Both the position numbers and the translations under genes were made by a program. 64,000 nucleotides of DNA from Pseudomonadota bacterium (GTDB lineage Bacteria; Chloroflexota; UBA5177; JAJPKF01): assembly GCA_021323865.1 (NCBI GenBank), contig JAJPKF010000018.1, forward strand, positions 124,001 through 188,000. Direction: 5' to 3'. Positions within the stretch are counted from its first letter, which is position 1. Every line of letters starts with the position of its first letter. Below, one piece after another: positions 9,879 through 20,826 of the stretch. Below the pieces are notes generated by a model. It did no database searches. It was not told the origin of the DNA and was given only the letters and a program-made list of their open reading frames with translations.

Positions 9879-10361
9879 ATGTCAGCGCCCAAGGACGATG
9901 CTTCAGCGGTGAAGGTCGTGGCTCAGAATCGTCGGGCCTGGCATGACTATTTCGTGGAAGAGCGCGTCGAGGCAGGTCTCGCGCTCACGGGGACCGAGAT
10001 CAAGTCCATCCGTGAGGGCAGAGTGAACCTGCGTGAGGCGTATGCGCTCATCGATAGCGGCGAAGCTTGGCTTCACGGACTTCACATAGCACCCTATGCC
10101 CACGGCAATCGGTACAACCACGACCCCACCCGTACCCGTAAGCTTCTCTTGCACCGACAGGAGATCGACCGGCTTGCCGGTCGGGTCCGGCAGTCGGGAT
10201 ACACTCTCATCCCGCTCCAGCTCCACCTGCGGAATGGCCGGGCCAAGATTGAGCTTGGCCTGGGCCGGGGGAAGCGATCCTACGACAAGCGTCAGTCGAT
10301 CGCGCGACGAGACGCGCAGCGAGAGATTGATCGGGCTCTGAGCCGGCGAGTGCGCTCCTGA
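9879..10361 (+). CDS. smpB: SsrA-binding protein
   Basis: VAQNRRAWHDYFVEERVEAGLALTGTEIKSIREGRVNLREAYA... Confidence 0.97.
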   Translation: MSAPKDDASAVKVVAQNRRAWHDYFVEERVEAGLALTGTEIKSIREGRVNLREAYALIDSGEAWLHGLHIAPYAHGNRYNHDPTRTRKLLLHRQEIDRLAGRVRQSGYTLIPLQLHLRNGRAKIELGLGRGKRSYDKRQSIARRDAQREIDRALSRRVRS

Positions 10362-10391
10362 TGAGGTTGAGGACCGAGTGTTGTTCCCGGT

Positions 10392-10982
10392 CTACGTGAG
10401 TGCATCGAGCTGATCTGCGCTCCGGAAGTGGATGGTGGCCATCCCAAGCGATGCTGCCGTCGCGATGTTGTCCTCCCGATCGTCCACGAAGGTGATGTTT
10501 TCCGGCGGCGGCTTCAGCGCGCCGAGAGTCGCCTCAAAGATGCGCGGATCCGGCTTCGATAGATGGAAATCGCAAGAGAAGAATGTCTGTTCCAAGGCAG
10601 GCAACCACGAAAGCCCTTCGATGGTGCGTGCCAGCGACGTCGGGGCGTTGGAGAGTACAGCCAAACGGAGACCCTTTGTGCTCATCATCTGGAGGCGGTC
10701 GAGGGTTTCCGGGTTTCTATGCAGCCAGCTCTTGTCGTCGAGACTCGTCAGCTCGAATGCGATCCCATTCTGGAGCGCCCGCCCTGTCACCGAGGACCAG
10801 TACTCCTCGGGTGATACATCCGCACGGTCATACTGGGGACGGTTGAGCCAGTACCGCTGATGAAATTGTGCCGGTTTCATACCGGCAATGCGCGCCAGCT
10901 CATCCACGTCCTCGCTTCGTTGATAGCGGACGATCACGCCCCCGAAGTCGAGGAGAATCAAGCCGGAGTCCGGATCCACCAC
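10392..10982 (-). CDS. HAD family hydrolase
   Basis: LILLDFGGVIVRYQRSEDV; LAVLSNAP; FSCDFHLSKPDPRIFEATL; FVDDREDNIATAASLGM. GTG start at 10982 proposed. Confidence 0.85.
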   Translation of the reverse strand: MVDPDSGLILLDFGGVIVRYQRSEDVDELARIAGMKPAQFHQRYWLNRPQYDRADVSPEEYWSSVTGRALQNGIAFELTSLDDKSWLHRNPETLDRLQMMSTKGLRLAVLSNAPTSLARTIEGLSWLPALEQTFFSCDFHLSKPDPRIFEATLGALKPPPENITFVDDREDNIATAASLGMATIHFRSADQLDALT

Positions 10983-11046
10983 TCGCCGCTCCTTCTCATT
11001 TCCGGCTGGTGAAGCTCGGTTAGCTGTGCGGACCCTCCAAGGTGTC

Positions 11047-11074
11047 AAAAGGGACCCGCCGTTCGGCGGGTCCC
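11047..11074 (-). terminator. Rho-independent terminator for the sulfotransferase-like gene
   Basis: Minus strand: GGGACCCGCC-GAAC-GGCGGGTCCC followed by TTTT. Confidence 0.8.
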
Positions 11075-11089
11075 GGTCGCACAGGAGAC

Positions 11090-11761
11090 CTATGCCTTGG
11101 CCGTGTTCAGCTCTCGCGCCTTGTCGCCGGAGACGGCGGCGCCCGACTCCATCATCTTTCGGAAGCTCTCCGTGTCGTTGGCATGGGGGAATGGCTGCTG
11201 AGGAACGTCCACGCCCAGGAACGTGCAGAGCGGCTCCCACCCCTGTTTGACATCGAAGACCAGCAGCCGCTCGCTGGGAACATACTCCCGAACCTCTCGG
11301 TTGTGCTGGTCGAATATCTCGAGTGCGCGCTGCTTGTCCGCGAATCGGCCCTCGAGATCACCTTCCCAGACAATCGTCTGGATCATCTTGGTTGCCGGCC
11401 GCTCCCGCATTTCCGGCATGTCGCCGAAACTCATGGCGGCCGCGTAGATGGTGTCATTCATGCTCTTGTACCAAGACTCCGGATCGCGCACATTGAGGAT
11501 CACTCGGGCGTCCGGGAAGGTCGCCATGAGCTCCTTGTAAAAGGTGCAGCCGGGCCAGTCGACGGTGGCGTCCCAATCGGCGAGTTCCGATGCCCAATCG
11601 ACCGGCTTCCCGAGCTTGGCATCGTAGAAAGTTTGGGCAAGGTCCTGGTTCCCTGCGAGTAGATCAATCATATGCAAGCAGGGAGAAAATCCCAGCTGTT
11701 GTAGCGCGACCTTGGTCGACATGGTTCCCGTCCGTCCGAATCCTGCTCCGATAACGCGCAT
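11090..11761 (-). CDS. sulfotransferase family P-loop protein
   Basis: MRVIGAGFGRTGTMSTKVALQQLGFSPCLHMIDL; VILNVRDPESWYKSM. Confidence 0.8.
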   Translation of the reverse strand: MRVIGAGFGRTGTMSTKVALQQLGFSPCLHMIDLLAGNQDLAQTFYDAKLGKPVDWASELADWDATVDWPGCTFYKELMATFPDARVILNVRDPESWYKSMNDTIYAAAMSFGDMPEMRERPATKMIQTIVWEGDLEGRFADKQRALEIFDQHNREVREYVPSERLLVFDVKQGWEPLCTFLGVDVPQQPFPHANDTESFRKMMESGAAVSGDKARELNTAKA

Positions 11762-11914
11762 CCTGTCTCCTCTTGCGGTGATCAATGACGCCACACTGCG
11801 ATGGCGCAATTCCTACCAGTTTCCCATAGTTATTGGAAGCCGGCAAGCTGATAAGGAACGCTGATTGGGTGGATAGATCGCCGGCAGAGGGCAGCCGGTC
11901 ACATGGTGAACGGC

Positions 11915-13042
11915 TTAGTACGCCGGGTGCAGCAGGTAGGCGTCTTCCTGGCCGCGAAGCGTACCTGTGCCTACGATGTCTCCACGATTACTCACGTCGG
12001 TGGCCGGTCCCACCTGCCAACCGGTGGAGGGTGGCACGGCCTGATTGAGGTCGGTCAGCGTATGGCTCAACCAGGTGAAGCCGTCTCCATTGGCCAGGCC
12101 TCCAACCACCATCTCATGGTCGTTTATGGCCGCGACACGAGCATCGCATGCGGTGCCCTTACCATCCATCAACCGCAGATGCCCGTGACCACGCCATTCG
12201 AACGGGGCCGCTTGTGAGCCACCGCAGGGACCGTAGAGCTCACCTGACTGACCGACGACCCACCCCTTGCCATTCATGGCGACGGCATCGCTGAAGTATC
12301 CGCCCAGTGTGCCCATATCACGCATCTCTCCTGCTCTCCACAGGAACGCATGAACGGACATGCCAGGCTTCGACGATTCACCGATAATGGTTCCCGTCGG
12401 ACCGACGGCCATAGCAGAGCTGAAATGACCGCCGAGCGTGCCCAGCTTCTTGATGTGGCCGGCCTTCCATCGGGCCGCGAACGGCCCGATCCCGGGACGG
12501 TAGATATCGCCGACGATCGTGTCATATCGATTGATGCCGGTCGCGGTCGCCATGCCCTTCAAGAGGGTGATCCGTCCATGCCGGTATAGGAATGAGCCAT
12601 CGACGGACACATCCTCGTAACTGGTGAAGTACACGCCCACCACGGCTCCGGCGTCGTTGATGGCAGTTGCATGGCTCTGTGGGCGCTCGCCACCAGGCAG
12701 GCGGATAAGTGATCCGATGGGAATGATTCCATTCTTGGTCCACATAATCGCAGTGTCGTGCCCTCGGACCGACTGGAACCCGACGATCTCCTGGGATCGA
12801 TTGATGGCCGCCGGGTAGACGTAGCTGGCATTACTCGCGTGGGGAAGCGGAGCCACGTCGTACCGGATGCCTTGGGCAATCAGTCGATGTATGACCGGCC
12901 CGTGGGTGGTTCGGGGAGAGTCGGCCACAACTCGGACCGCTCCAATAGAGAGCAGAGTCATCAAGCTTAGGATGAGCCGTGTCGCCTGCCGTTGCAGGCG
13001 CCGGTTCGACGATGCGTTCGAGGTTCCTCTGGGCCGATTCAT
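11915..13042 (-). CDS. secreted HAF-repeat protein
   Basis: N-terminal hydrophobic segment; repeats such as GTLGGHFSSAMAVGPTGTIIGES and GTLGGYFSDAVAMNGKGWVVGQS; AINDHEMVVG. Confidence 0.75.
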   Translation of the reverse strand: MNRPRGTSNASSNRRLQRQATRLILSLMTLLSIGAVRVVADSPRTTHGPVIHRLIAQGIRYDVAPLPHASNASYVYPAAINRSQEIVGFQSVRGHDTAIMWTKNGIIPIGSLIRLPGGERPQSHATAINDAGAVVGVYFTSYEDVSVDGSFLYRHGRITLLKGMATATGINRYDTIVGDIYRPGIGPFAARWKAGHIKKLGTLGGHFSSAMAVGPTGTIIGESSKPGMSVHAFLWRAGEMRDMGTLGGYFSDAVAMNGKGWVVGQSGELYGPCGGSQAAPFEWRGHGHLRLMDGKGTACDARVAAINDHEMVVGGLANGDGFTWLSHTLTDLNQAVPPSTGWQVGPATDVSNRGDIVGTGTLRGQEDAYLLHPAY

Positions 13043-15220
13043 CTACTTGCGGTAGGTGATGACCACCGAGGGATTGAAGGTCTTAGCCCGCTGGAAAGTG
13101 ACGACGTGCGAGATCAACGGCTTGACGTAGCTGGATCCAGCTCCGCCTCCTCCGCCTGCTCCGATACTGGCGGAAGCATTGGTTGAGTGTCCGCCACCGC
13201 CACCGCCACCGCCGAAGTAGCCGCCCCCGCCTCCGCCGCCACCGGCAAACTTGAACGGCGAGCCCGCGCCACCGCCGATTCCCCCGCGTCGTATGGCGCC
13301 GGCCGTCGGGGATGAGCTACCGGCGTTGAGGCCTCTTGGACCCGGATGACCCTCCGTTGCCCCCCCGCCGCCACCGCCGGAGTCGGCCTTCTTGCCTCCT
13401 GCACCTGGCTCACCGTCTCCGCCGGCGCCCGTCCGCAAACCGGCGCTGCCTCCGCTGCCGGCTCCCATCTGATCAACGCCATCGCTGGCCTGGCCTCCGC
13501 CTCCCCCGGCCACGATGAGCCGGGGATCGGCTGTCGTCCCCGTGAACAGACACCCGAGACTTGCAAGAGAGCAGAGCTGAATGCCAGACGCGCCGCCGCC
13601 GCCCCCACCGTAATTCACGCCGTCGCCACCACCACCGATGCCTCCGCCGCCGCGGCCGCCGTAGGCGTCGGAGCCGTCACTCGCAACCTCTACATAGAGC
13701 TTCCTCGAGGGCACGACGATCACGGTTGCGCTCGCCACCGCGCCCAGGCCGGCACTTCCGTGATAGTTGATGGTGCGGCCGCCGCTGCCTCCCGTAGCGA
13801 CCACGCCGATCTTCTTGACTCTGCGGGGCACCTTCCAGGCGTGCTCGCCCGGCTGGAAAAACGTGCATGTGACGGTCGTATGACGCCTGATGCAGACCGG
13901 ACCGAGATGCGGATGCACCTCGAAAGCCTCCAGCCCGCCGGCTTCGTTTGAGACGTAGAGCGTGCCATCTACCACGGCCGGCCCTGCCTCGACCCGACCG
14001 GGAGTGTCCGCGTGCCAAACCTTCTGTCCCGTTCGGATCGAGACGGCATAGATTCCCCGAAGCGCCCCCACGTAGGCGAGGCCGCCGGCCACCGCCACCG
14101 ATGACAGCTGATAGGGCACAGTTCGCGAGATGAGGACCTTCCACGCGAGGGTGCCGTGCTTGCTATGTATGGCGTAGACGCCACTGCGGTTGTCGGCAAC
14201 AAAGACCAGTCCCTTCGCGACGGCAAGGGACGAGGAGACCGAATCGTCGGAGGGAAGCCGATAGCGCCACTTCACCGCTCCGGACTTGAGGTTGACTCCA
14301 TACACCATCCGGTCGACGCCCGCGGTGAACAGCATGTTTCCCGACACGGACGGTGAGGCGAAGAACCCGGAGCCGCCATCGATGCTGCGTTTCCAAATGA
14401 CGCGGCCCGTCTTGGCGTCGAACGCGAAGACGTTTCCGCTCTCCGAGGTGACGTAGACGCGGCCGTTGGCGACTGCCGGTGACGAGTACATCTCACCTAC
14501 TTCGCGGCTCCATCTCAGCCGCCCTGTCTTCACACGGAGGGCATAGAGCCGGCCAGTGTAGTGAGAACCGTAGTCCCACACTGAACCGATATAGACCGTG
14601 TCGCCCACAACGGTCGGAGAAGCGTCGAACACGACGTGCTCGGGAACTGGGAATCTCCAGATTCCTCGTCCGGTGGCAGCATTCACGGCAACCACCTCCC
14701 CGCCCCTCGGGTTGCCGGCAGAGTTTTCTCGATCCGTACCCACAAAGACCACCCCTCCTGATACGGCCGGTGACGAAGTGCTGCCGTTGTTGGCGGTTCG
14801 AAACGCCCACTCCTGGTTCCGATTCGCCGTCCCAATGGCATACAGATAGCCGTCGTCCGACTGGATGTACGCCGTGCCTCCCGAAACGGCGGGCGAGGAG
14901 TCGACGAAGTTTCCCGTGTTGAACTGCCAGGTCTCTCTGAGCTTCCGGATGGTGCCGGGTGTCAACGCGCGCTCGTTGGGGTTGTAGCCGCTCAAGCCCG
15001 GGTCGAACTGAAACTGCGACCATGGCCCAGCCGGGGTAGATCCGGAGGAGGAAGCAAGAACGGAAACTGGGCCTCGTGCGGCGACCGAACCGAAGAGGAG
15101 GCCTGAGACGGCAAGCCCGAGAGCTGCGACTGTGGCTTCTCGCCCTCGCCCTGGCCGTGTGGCCGCTCGGGCGGGCAGACGCAGCCGCCTGACTCCCAGC
15201 AGCGAACGACAGGTAGACAC
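13043..15220 (-). CDS. secreted PQQ-like beta-propeller protein with long C-terminal glycine-rich domain
   Basis: 725 aa; repeats SSPAVSGGTAYIQSDDGYLYAI, SSPAVANGRVYVTSESGNVFAFDAKTGRVIWKR; C-terminal GGGGGGASGIQLCS... GGGGGGGGYFGGGGGGGGHS. Confidence 0.85.
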   Translation of the reverse strand: MSTCRSLLGVRRLRLPARAATRPGRGREATVAALGLAVSGLLFGSVAARGPVSVLASSSGSTPAGPWSQFQFDPGLSGYNPNERALTPGTIRKLRETWQFNTGNFVDSSPAVSGGTAYIQSDDGYLYAIGTANRNQEWAFRTANNGSTSSPAVSGGVVFVGTDRENSAGNPRGGEVVAVNAATGRGIWRFPVPEHVVFDASPTVVGDTVYIGSVWDYGSHYTGRLYALRVKTGRLRWSREVGEMYSSPAVANGRVYVTSESGNVFAFDAKTGRVIWKRSIDGGSGFFASPSVSGNMLFTAGVDRMVYGVNLKSGAVKWRYRLPSDDSVSSSLAVAKGLVFVADNRSGVYAIHSKHGTLAWKVLISRTVPYQLSSVAVAGGLAYVGALRGIYAVSIRTGQKVWHADTPGRVEAGPAVVDGTLYVSNEAGGLEAFEVHPHLGPVCIRRHTTVTCTFFQPGEHAWKVPRRVKKIGVVATGGSGGRTINYHGSAGLGAVASATVIVVPSRKLYVEVASDGSDAYGGRGGGGIGGGGDGVNYGGGGGGASGIQLCSLASLGCLFTGTTADPRLIVAGGGGGQASDGVDQMGAGSGGSAGLRTGAGGDGEPGAGGKKADSGGGGGGATEGHPGPRGLNAGSSSPTAGAIRRGGIGGGAGSPFKFAGGGGGGGGYFGGGGGGGGHSTNASASIGAGGGGGAGSSYVKPLISHVVTFQRAKTFNPSVVITYRK
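13110..13790 (-). repeat. Low-complexity glycine-codon-rich region in the PQQ-like gene
   Basis: Repeated ccgccgcc/ccaccgcc runs encoding poly-Gly; boundaries approximate. Confidence 0.8.
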
Positions 15221-15428
15221 AGCCCAACCGCCTCCGGATGACGTGGTATGTCATCATAGTCTTCCGAGGCGGAAATTCTCCAACACCTTGAGCGTCAAAC
15301 GCTCGTGCAGTTGTGCGGGCCCGTGAGGTCCCGCTGACGACAGGCGAGAACTCCGGTCAGTTCAGCTGGGCTCAGCGCTGGCGGTTCCCGAGGTGTCGGT
15401 CGACCCGGAAAACCTCGACCTGCGCGTG

Positions 15429-16103
15429 CTAGCTGCTCTTCTTCTCGCTCCCCGCTTTCCCGCTGGTGGGAATCTCCTCGGTGTCTTGCTTGGCTGCCGC
15501 ATCGGACTTCGCTGCGCGCTTCGATGCCGGGGGTGTCTCTGGCTCGGAGGCCGGCGTCGGGGCTGGAGCGACGGCCGGCTCGGGGCTCGAGGTGTTAGAG
15601 ACCGGCTCAGGTGCGGGGGTCACGGGCTCGGGAATGGAGGTTTGCGCGGTCGATGAGAAGTTGTCCCAACTCCCGCTGTCGACGTTGCCGCTGGCCCCTG
15701 TCAGCATGTCCATGACCTGATTCCGCCGATCTTCGTTGAGCAGGACGAAGCCTAATGCCAGGCCGACCAGCATGCCGAAAAAGAGGCGTCCACGACCGCG
15801 CTTCTTGCGGCCCAGCTGCTCTTCCGCCCGCTCTGCCGCTGCCTCCACCGCTTCCTCTGCACCCTGTCGGATGGAGTCGATGGCTTCATTGACGGCGGTC
15901 TTGCTCTGCTCGGCTAGCTGGTCAATGGCGCGACTCAGCGCCTTGGCCGCGGCGTTGTAATCAACCTCGGCCAGCTTGCTCCGGACTTGGCTCGCGGTTT
16001 CGTCGCGAGATTCCGGGTTTGTGACATAGTCCACGGCGGTCTTTGCAGCGGCCATGAGGGCTGCCCCCAGCAACTGTCTCTGCCATTCCTTGTCGTCGCC
16101 CAT
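15429..16103 (-). CDS. YtxH-like membrane protein with Pro/Ala/Glu-rich C-terminal tail
   Basis: 224 aa; long helical N-terminus, [18 protein letters not shown], tail [37 protein letters not shown]. Confidence 0.55.
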   Translation of the reverse strand: MGDDKEWQRQLLGAALMAAAKTAVDYVTNPESRDETASQVRSKLAEVDYNAAAKALSRAIDQLAEQSKTAVNEAIDSIRQGAEEAVEAAAERAEEQLGRKKRGRGRLFFGMLVGLALGFVLLNEDRRNQVMDMLTGASGNVDSGSWDNFSSTAQTSIPEPVTPAPEPVSNTSSPEPAVAPAPTPASEPETPPASKRAAKSDAAAKQDTEEIPTSGKAGSEKKSS

Positions 16104-16240
16104 CCGCTCCCTCTCCGTGTCTTTGGTCGGTTCGTTTCGGCGCCGCGGATTGCCGTATTACCCCGCTGCGCCTCGGAGGAGCAGCCGGAACCCGCCCATA
16201 TACTTCAAGAGATGTTTATCTATCGACGGGACCAGAGCGC

Positions 16241-18040
16241 TTGATTCCGAGCAAGATCCGGAATTTTTGCATCATCGCCCACATCGATCACGGCAAATCG
16301 ACGCTGGCCGACCGCCTACTAGAACATACACAAACCGTCGCCTCCCGAGACATGACCGAGCAAGTCCTCGATCAGATGGACCTCGAGCGCGAGCGGGGAA
16401 TCACCATCAAGCTGCAAGCGGTTCAGATGGGTCACAGGGCTGCCGATGGCGAAGAGTACGAGCTCAACCTGATCGATACGCCCGGTCACGTCGACTTCAC
16501 GTATGAGGTGTCTCGGAGCCTGGCGGCGTGTGAGGGGGCTCTCCTGGTGGTGGACGCCACGCAGGGAGTCGAAGCGCAAACACTGGCGAACGTTTATCTC
16601 GCCCTCGAGCATGACTTGGTGATCATCCCCGTGATCAACAAGATCGATCTACCCAGCGCCGATGTCGAGGGGACGAAGGCGGAGATCGAGCACGTTATTG
16701 GGCTGGACTCGGCTGATGCCGTGGTGGTGAGCGCCAAAGAAGGAGTGGGGATCGACGAGCTGCTCGACGCGGTGGTCCGGCGAATCCCGCCGCCTCGGGC
16801 CGATCGTGGCCTGCCGCTCCGAGCGCTCATCTTCGACTCGCACTACGATCCCTACAAGGGAGTCATTGCGTACGTGCGCATTAAAGACGGTGTCGTCCGT
16901 GACGGCGAGCGTCTCCATCTGATGGGCGCCGACCTTTCGACTGAGGCGCTGGAGGTAGGCGTGTTCCGACCGCGGATGACACCCGCTCACGCTCTGGAGG
17001 CAGGAGAGGTGGGTTACATTGCGACCGGCTCCAAGAGCGTCCGGGACGTCCGGGTCGGGGACACCATCACAACCGCTTCAGGGCCTGCTCAGGACGCCCT
17101 CCCCGGCTATCAGCCAGCCAAGCCGATGGTATTCTCGGGTCTGTTTCCGACGATTGGCGAGGACTACACGCTCCTGCGAGACGCGCTGGACAAGCTGCAC
17201 CTCAATGACGCCAGTCTGACGTACGAGCCGGAGAATTCCGTTGCGTTGGGCTTCGGTTTCCGCGTGGGGTTCCTTGGCCTCCTGCATATGGAGATCGTGC
17301 AGGAGCGCCTCGAGCGCGAGTATGACCTCGAGCTGCTGACCACCGCCCCCTCGGTCGAGTATCACGTCACGAGGACAGACGGGACGGAGCTCATCGTGGA
17401 TAGTCCGGCCCAGCTTCCGGAGCAGGTGACCATCACCCGGATCGAGGAGCCCTGGGTCCACGCCTCACTCTTCGTTCCTCCCCAATACGTGGGGCCCGTG
17501 ATGGAGCTTACCCAAGCACGCCGTGGCGTGATGCAAACCATGGACTATATCGCCGACCAGCGTGTCCTGCTCAAGTACGAGATACCGCTGTCCGAGCTGA
17601 TCGTCGACTTCTACGACGAGCTGAAGTCCCGCACCCAGGGGTACGGGTCCCTCGACTATTCCTTCGCGGATTATCGGGAGGGGGACGTGGTCAAGGTTGA
17701 CCTACTGGTGGGCGGGAAGCCTGTGGATGCTCTGTCACTGATTACGCATCGGAGCAAGGCCACCCAGGTGGGCCGCAGCCTGGTGGACAAGCTCAAGGAA
17801 GTGATCCCGCGACAGCTTTTCGAAGTCGCCGTTCAAGCCGCCATCGGAAACAAGGTCATCGCCCGCGAGACGATCAGACCGCTTCGAAAGAACGTGCTGG
17901 CCAAGTGCTATGGCGGCGACGTGACCCGCAAGCGCAAGCTGCTCGAGAAGCAGCGCGAGGGCAAGCAGCGGATGAAGCGCATCGGGAGCGTCGAGATCCC
18001 CCAAGAGGCGTTCATGGCCGTTCTCAACTTGGAGAACTGA
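16241..18040 (+). CDS. lepA: elongation factor 4 (LepA)
   Basis: [63 protein letters not shown] start. Confidence 0.98.
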   Translation: MIPSKIRNFCIIAHIDHGKSTLADRLLEHTQTVASRDMTEQVLDQMDLERERGITIKLQAVQMGHRAADGEEYELNLIDTPGHVDFTYEVSRSLAACEGALLVVDATQGVEAQTLANVYLALEHDLVIIPVINKIDLPSADVEGTKAEIEHVIGLDSADAVVVSAKEGVGIDELLDAVVRRIPPPRADRGLPLRALIFDSHYDPYKGVIAYVRIKDGVVRDGERLHLMGADLSTEALEVGVFRPRMTPAHALEAGEVGYIATGSKSVRDVRVGDTITTASGPAQDALPGYQPAKPMVFSGLFPTIGEDYTLLRDALDKLHLNDASLTYEPENSVALGFGFRVGFLGLLHMEIVQERLEREYDLELLTTAPSVEYHVTRTDGTELIVDSPAQLPEQVTITRIEEPWVHASLFVPPQYVGPVMELTQARRGVMQTMDYIADQRVLLKYEIPLSELIVDFYDELKSRTQGYGSLDYSFADYREGDVVKVDLLVGGKPVDALSLITHRSKATQVGRSLVDKLKEVIPRQLFEVAVQAAIGNKVIARETIRPLRKNVLAKCYGGDVTRKRKLLEKQREGKQRMKRIGSVEIPQEAFMAVLNLEN

Positions 18041-18062
18041 TTAGCGGCCTTCCGGTTCGGGC

Positions 18063-19571
18063 CTACCGACCTCGCAGAAGCAGTACGCGAGCCAGCGTTC
18101 GCATCAAGATGGCCGAGTCGAGAAACGGGTTCCAGTTCTTGACATAATATAGGTCATAACGGAGCTTGGCGAGGGCATCTTCGACCGAGGCGCCGTACGG
18201 GTAATGGAGCTGGGCCCATCCCGCGATGCCCGGACGCATGCTGTACCGCGCCCGATACAGCGGAATGTTGTGCTCCAGCTCAGCCACGAACTCGGGACGT
18301 TCCGGCCGAGGACCGACCAGGCTCATGTCACCGCGCACCACCTGAAACAGTTGTGGCAGCTCGTCCAGATGGGTGCGTCGCAACCAGCGGCCGATTGAGG
18401 TCGCTCGTGGGTCGTCGAGCGTCGCCCAGACCGGTTTGCCGGGGGCCTCTGCGTCGGCGCGCATGGTCCGGAACTTCACGATCTCAAATGGGTGCCCATG
18501 GAGGCCCATCCGGTGTTGCCGGTGAAGGATTGGTCCGCGGGAAGAGAGGCGGACGAGCACGGCAATCAGGGCAATTACGGGAAGCAGAATAATGAGCGCG
18601 AGTGAGGCCGCCACCACGTCGATGATGCGCTTGACGGCGAAGGCCATGCCGCCACCGCTTCGTCCGAGCTGCACCGATCCGAACCAGTGGGGTCCCATGA
18701 ACTCGACCGGTACCTGCCCAGTAACTTCCTCGTAGAGTCGGGGCATCATCGAGACCGCGATGCTGTGCTCATAACAGGTGCCGAGCCCTTGGTAGAGCGC
18801 TTCGCTTGAGGGCTGATTCAGCGCCAATACCACTTCCTCGACTTGCAGCTCCGAGATCAGTGGCCACATAGCTTCCGACGACCCGAGGACTCGGGACCCC
18901 TCCACCTCGGCGCCATGCTTGTTCGGGTCGTCGTCGAGGATGCCAACCACGTTGATACCGTGGCCCTGTCGCGAGCGCACCGCGCGAAGAAGGGTCGCCC
19001 CGGCGGCGCCCGCTCCTATAACCAACACCCGTCGCTGAAAGTGGACGGCGCCGAACATGCGAATGTACGTAAAGCGCCACAGCCCGATTGCCATGGGGCC
19101 GGCGATGGCGAAGATGATCAGCTTGGGGCGGCTGATGAAGAATGGCGAGCCGTGGAGGAAGAAGATCAAGAGAAGAGTGAGGTCGAAGGCAATGGAGGTT
19201 GCGGTGAGCGCCTGGATGGACTTCTGCGGTCGTGCCGCCGTGGCGAGGTCGTAGATGCCTGAGATTTGACCGAAGACGAGCCAGGGAATCGAAAACACGA
19301 TGGCCAAGCCAGGGAACGCACCCGGGCCGATCTTGTCCCAGGAGAGCCCGTACCCGATTAAGAGCAGGACGAGTACGTCCATGAGGACCAGCAGAATTCG
19401 GCGCTCGGAGACCGCAAGAGATCGTCGATGGTCGGCCTGCCAGGCCGGCAAAGCGGCCGGTTCCCTGGAAGCCGCGACGGGCCTAGCCAGGGTCTCGAGA
19501 GCCGTCAGTCGGTCGCCGGCGGCCATGGCCGGCGCTTCCTCAGTCCGCATCTCTTTCCCCCGAAGGGACAT
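18063..19571 (-). CDS. exopolysaccharide biosynthesis polyprenyl glycosylphosphotransferase (sugar transferase)
   Basis: N-terminal TM helices; KRIIDVVAASLALIILLPVIALIAVLVRLSSRGPILHRQHRMG; KFRTMRADAE; RRTHLDELPQLFQVVRGDMSLVGPRPERPEF. Confidence 0.93.
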   Translation of the reverse strand: MSLRGKEMRTEEAPAMAAGDRLTALETLARPVAASREPAALPAWQADHRRSLAVSERRILLVLMDVLVLLLIGYGLSWDKIGPGAFPGLAIVFSIPWLVFGQISGIYDLATAARPQKSIQALTATSIAFDLTLLLIFFLHGSPFFISRPKLIIFAIAGPMAIGLWRFTYIRMFGAVHFQRRVLVIGAGAAGATLLRAVRSRQGHGINVVGILDDDPNKHGAEVEGSRVLGSSEAMWPLISELQVEEVVLALNQPSSEALYQGLGTCYEHSIAVSMMPRLYEEVTGQVPVEFMGPHWFGSVQLGRSGGGMAFAVKRIIDVVAASLALIILLPVIALIAVLVRLSSRGPILHRQHRMGLHGHPFEIVKFRTMRADAEAPGKPVWATLDDPRATSIGRWLRRTHLDELPQLFQVVRGDMSLVGPRPERPEFVAELEHNIPLYRARYSMRPGIAGWAQLHYPYGASVEDALAKLRYDLYYVKNWNPFLDSAILMRTLARVLLLRGR

Positions 19572-19657
19572 GTCCCTTCCTGCGCATAACTAGTTTAGCC
19601 AGTGCCGGTTCCGGCGGCAAGCCGGGGCTACCGAGCGCCGCGGCTTCGGTCATTTGA

Positions 19658-20815
19658 TCATGCGTTGTGGGCATCCTTGGCCGCACGTCCAATGTCAATG
19701 AGGCGGGCGGCGCGCGAAGCGGCATCCGTCGTCAGCTCGGCCGTCTGGGTCACAGCCTGCTCAATGGCCATCGGCCGGTTCATGATCGGCACCACTGCAG
19801 TGACCCCGTGTTCGAAGCAGGCCTCATAGCCCTGACCGATGCTTCCCACAATGACTACAACGGGAATGTCTCGGGTGGCGGCCCGCTGTGCGACCACAAT
19901 GGGCGCTTTCCCGAAGACGTCTTGGGCGTCGATCCGGCCCTCTCCGGTAAAGACCAGGTCGGTCCCGGTCAAATGCTCGTCGAATCGCATGGCGTCGAAG
20001 ATGATGTCAACGCCCCGGCTCATACGGGCATGGAGAAACGTCATCAAGCCGGCACCAAGACCGCCGGCGGCGCCTGCACCGGGCACATCCGCGACCTCCA
20101 TCCCGAGGTCTCGCTCGACCACCTCCGCAAACCGTGCCAGCGCCCGGTCCAGCACCTCCACATCTCGAGGAGAGGCGCCCTTCTGAGGACCGTACGTCCG
20201 GCTGGCCCCGTGGTGACCGCACAGAGGGTTGGTGACATCGGAGGCCACGATGACCTCGATGTCCTGGATGCGCGGATCCAGGTGAGAGATATCGATTTTG
20301 GCCAAGCGCTGCAGCGCCCTGCCCCCACGCGGCAGGTATCTGCCCTGCTCATCCTGAAAGCGAACGCCAAGCGCGTGAGCCATCCCCGCCCCCGCGTCGT
20401 TGGTGGCGCTGCCACCGATGCCCACGATCAGTCGCTTCACTCCCCGGTCGAGCGCCGCCCGGATCAACTGACCGGTGCCGAAGGTGCTCGTGGTGCAGGC
20501 ATCGCGCTCATGCCGCGCAAGCAGGGGAAGGCCGGAGGCGGCCGCCATCTCAATGACTGCGGTCGAGCCATCACCGAGCAGCCCCCACTGCGCCCGCACG
20601 CGACGGGCAAGGGGGTCCTCGACCTCAGTCTCTAAAAACTGTCCGCCGGTGGCCGTAACCAGGGCCTCAACCGTTCCTTCCCCGCCGTCGGCGACGGGCA
20701 AGATGTCGAACTGCGCGTCGATCCATACCGCCGCAAGTCCGGCGTGGATTGCCTCGGCTACGCCAAGGGCATCCAGGCTGCCCTTGAACGCCTGGGGCGC
20801 GATGAGGACCCGCAT
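19658..20815 (-). CDS. glycerate kinase
   Basis: MRVLIAPQAFKGSLDALGVAEAI; VADGGEGTVEALV; GIGGSATNDAGAGMAHALG; FTGEGRIDAQ. Confidence 0.94.
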   Translation of the reverse strand: MRVLIAPQAFKGSLDALGVAEAIHAGLAAVWIDAQFDILPVADGGEGTVEALVTATGGQFLETEVEDPLARRVRAQWGLLGDGSTAVIEMAAASGLPLLARHERDACTTSTFGTGQLIRAALDRGVKRLIVGIGGSATNDAGAGMAHALGVRFQDEQGRYLPRGGRALQRLAKIDISHLDPRIQDIEVIVASDVTNPLCGHHGASRTYGPQKGASPRDVEVLDRALARFAEVVERDLGMEVADVPGAGAAGGLGAGLMTFLHARMSRGVDIIFDAMRFDEHLTGTDLVFTGEGRIDAQDVFGKAPIVVAQRAATRDIPVVVIVGSIGQGYEACFEHGVTAVVPIMNRPMAIEQAVTQTAELTTDAASRAARLIDIGRAAKDAHNA

Positions 20816-20826
20816 GGGCTCGCGAG

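Noticed and set aside
13110-13790. GC-rich repeats here as possible CRISPR or microsatellite
   Set aside because: Irregular codon-periodic repeats encoding poly-Gly within an ORF; no spacer-repeat structure.
19667-20635. 322-aa plus ORF opposite glycerate kinase
   Set aside because: High-GC shadow ORF; the minus-strand gene is clearly the real one.
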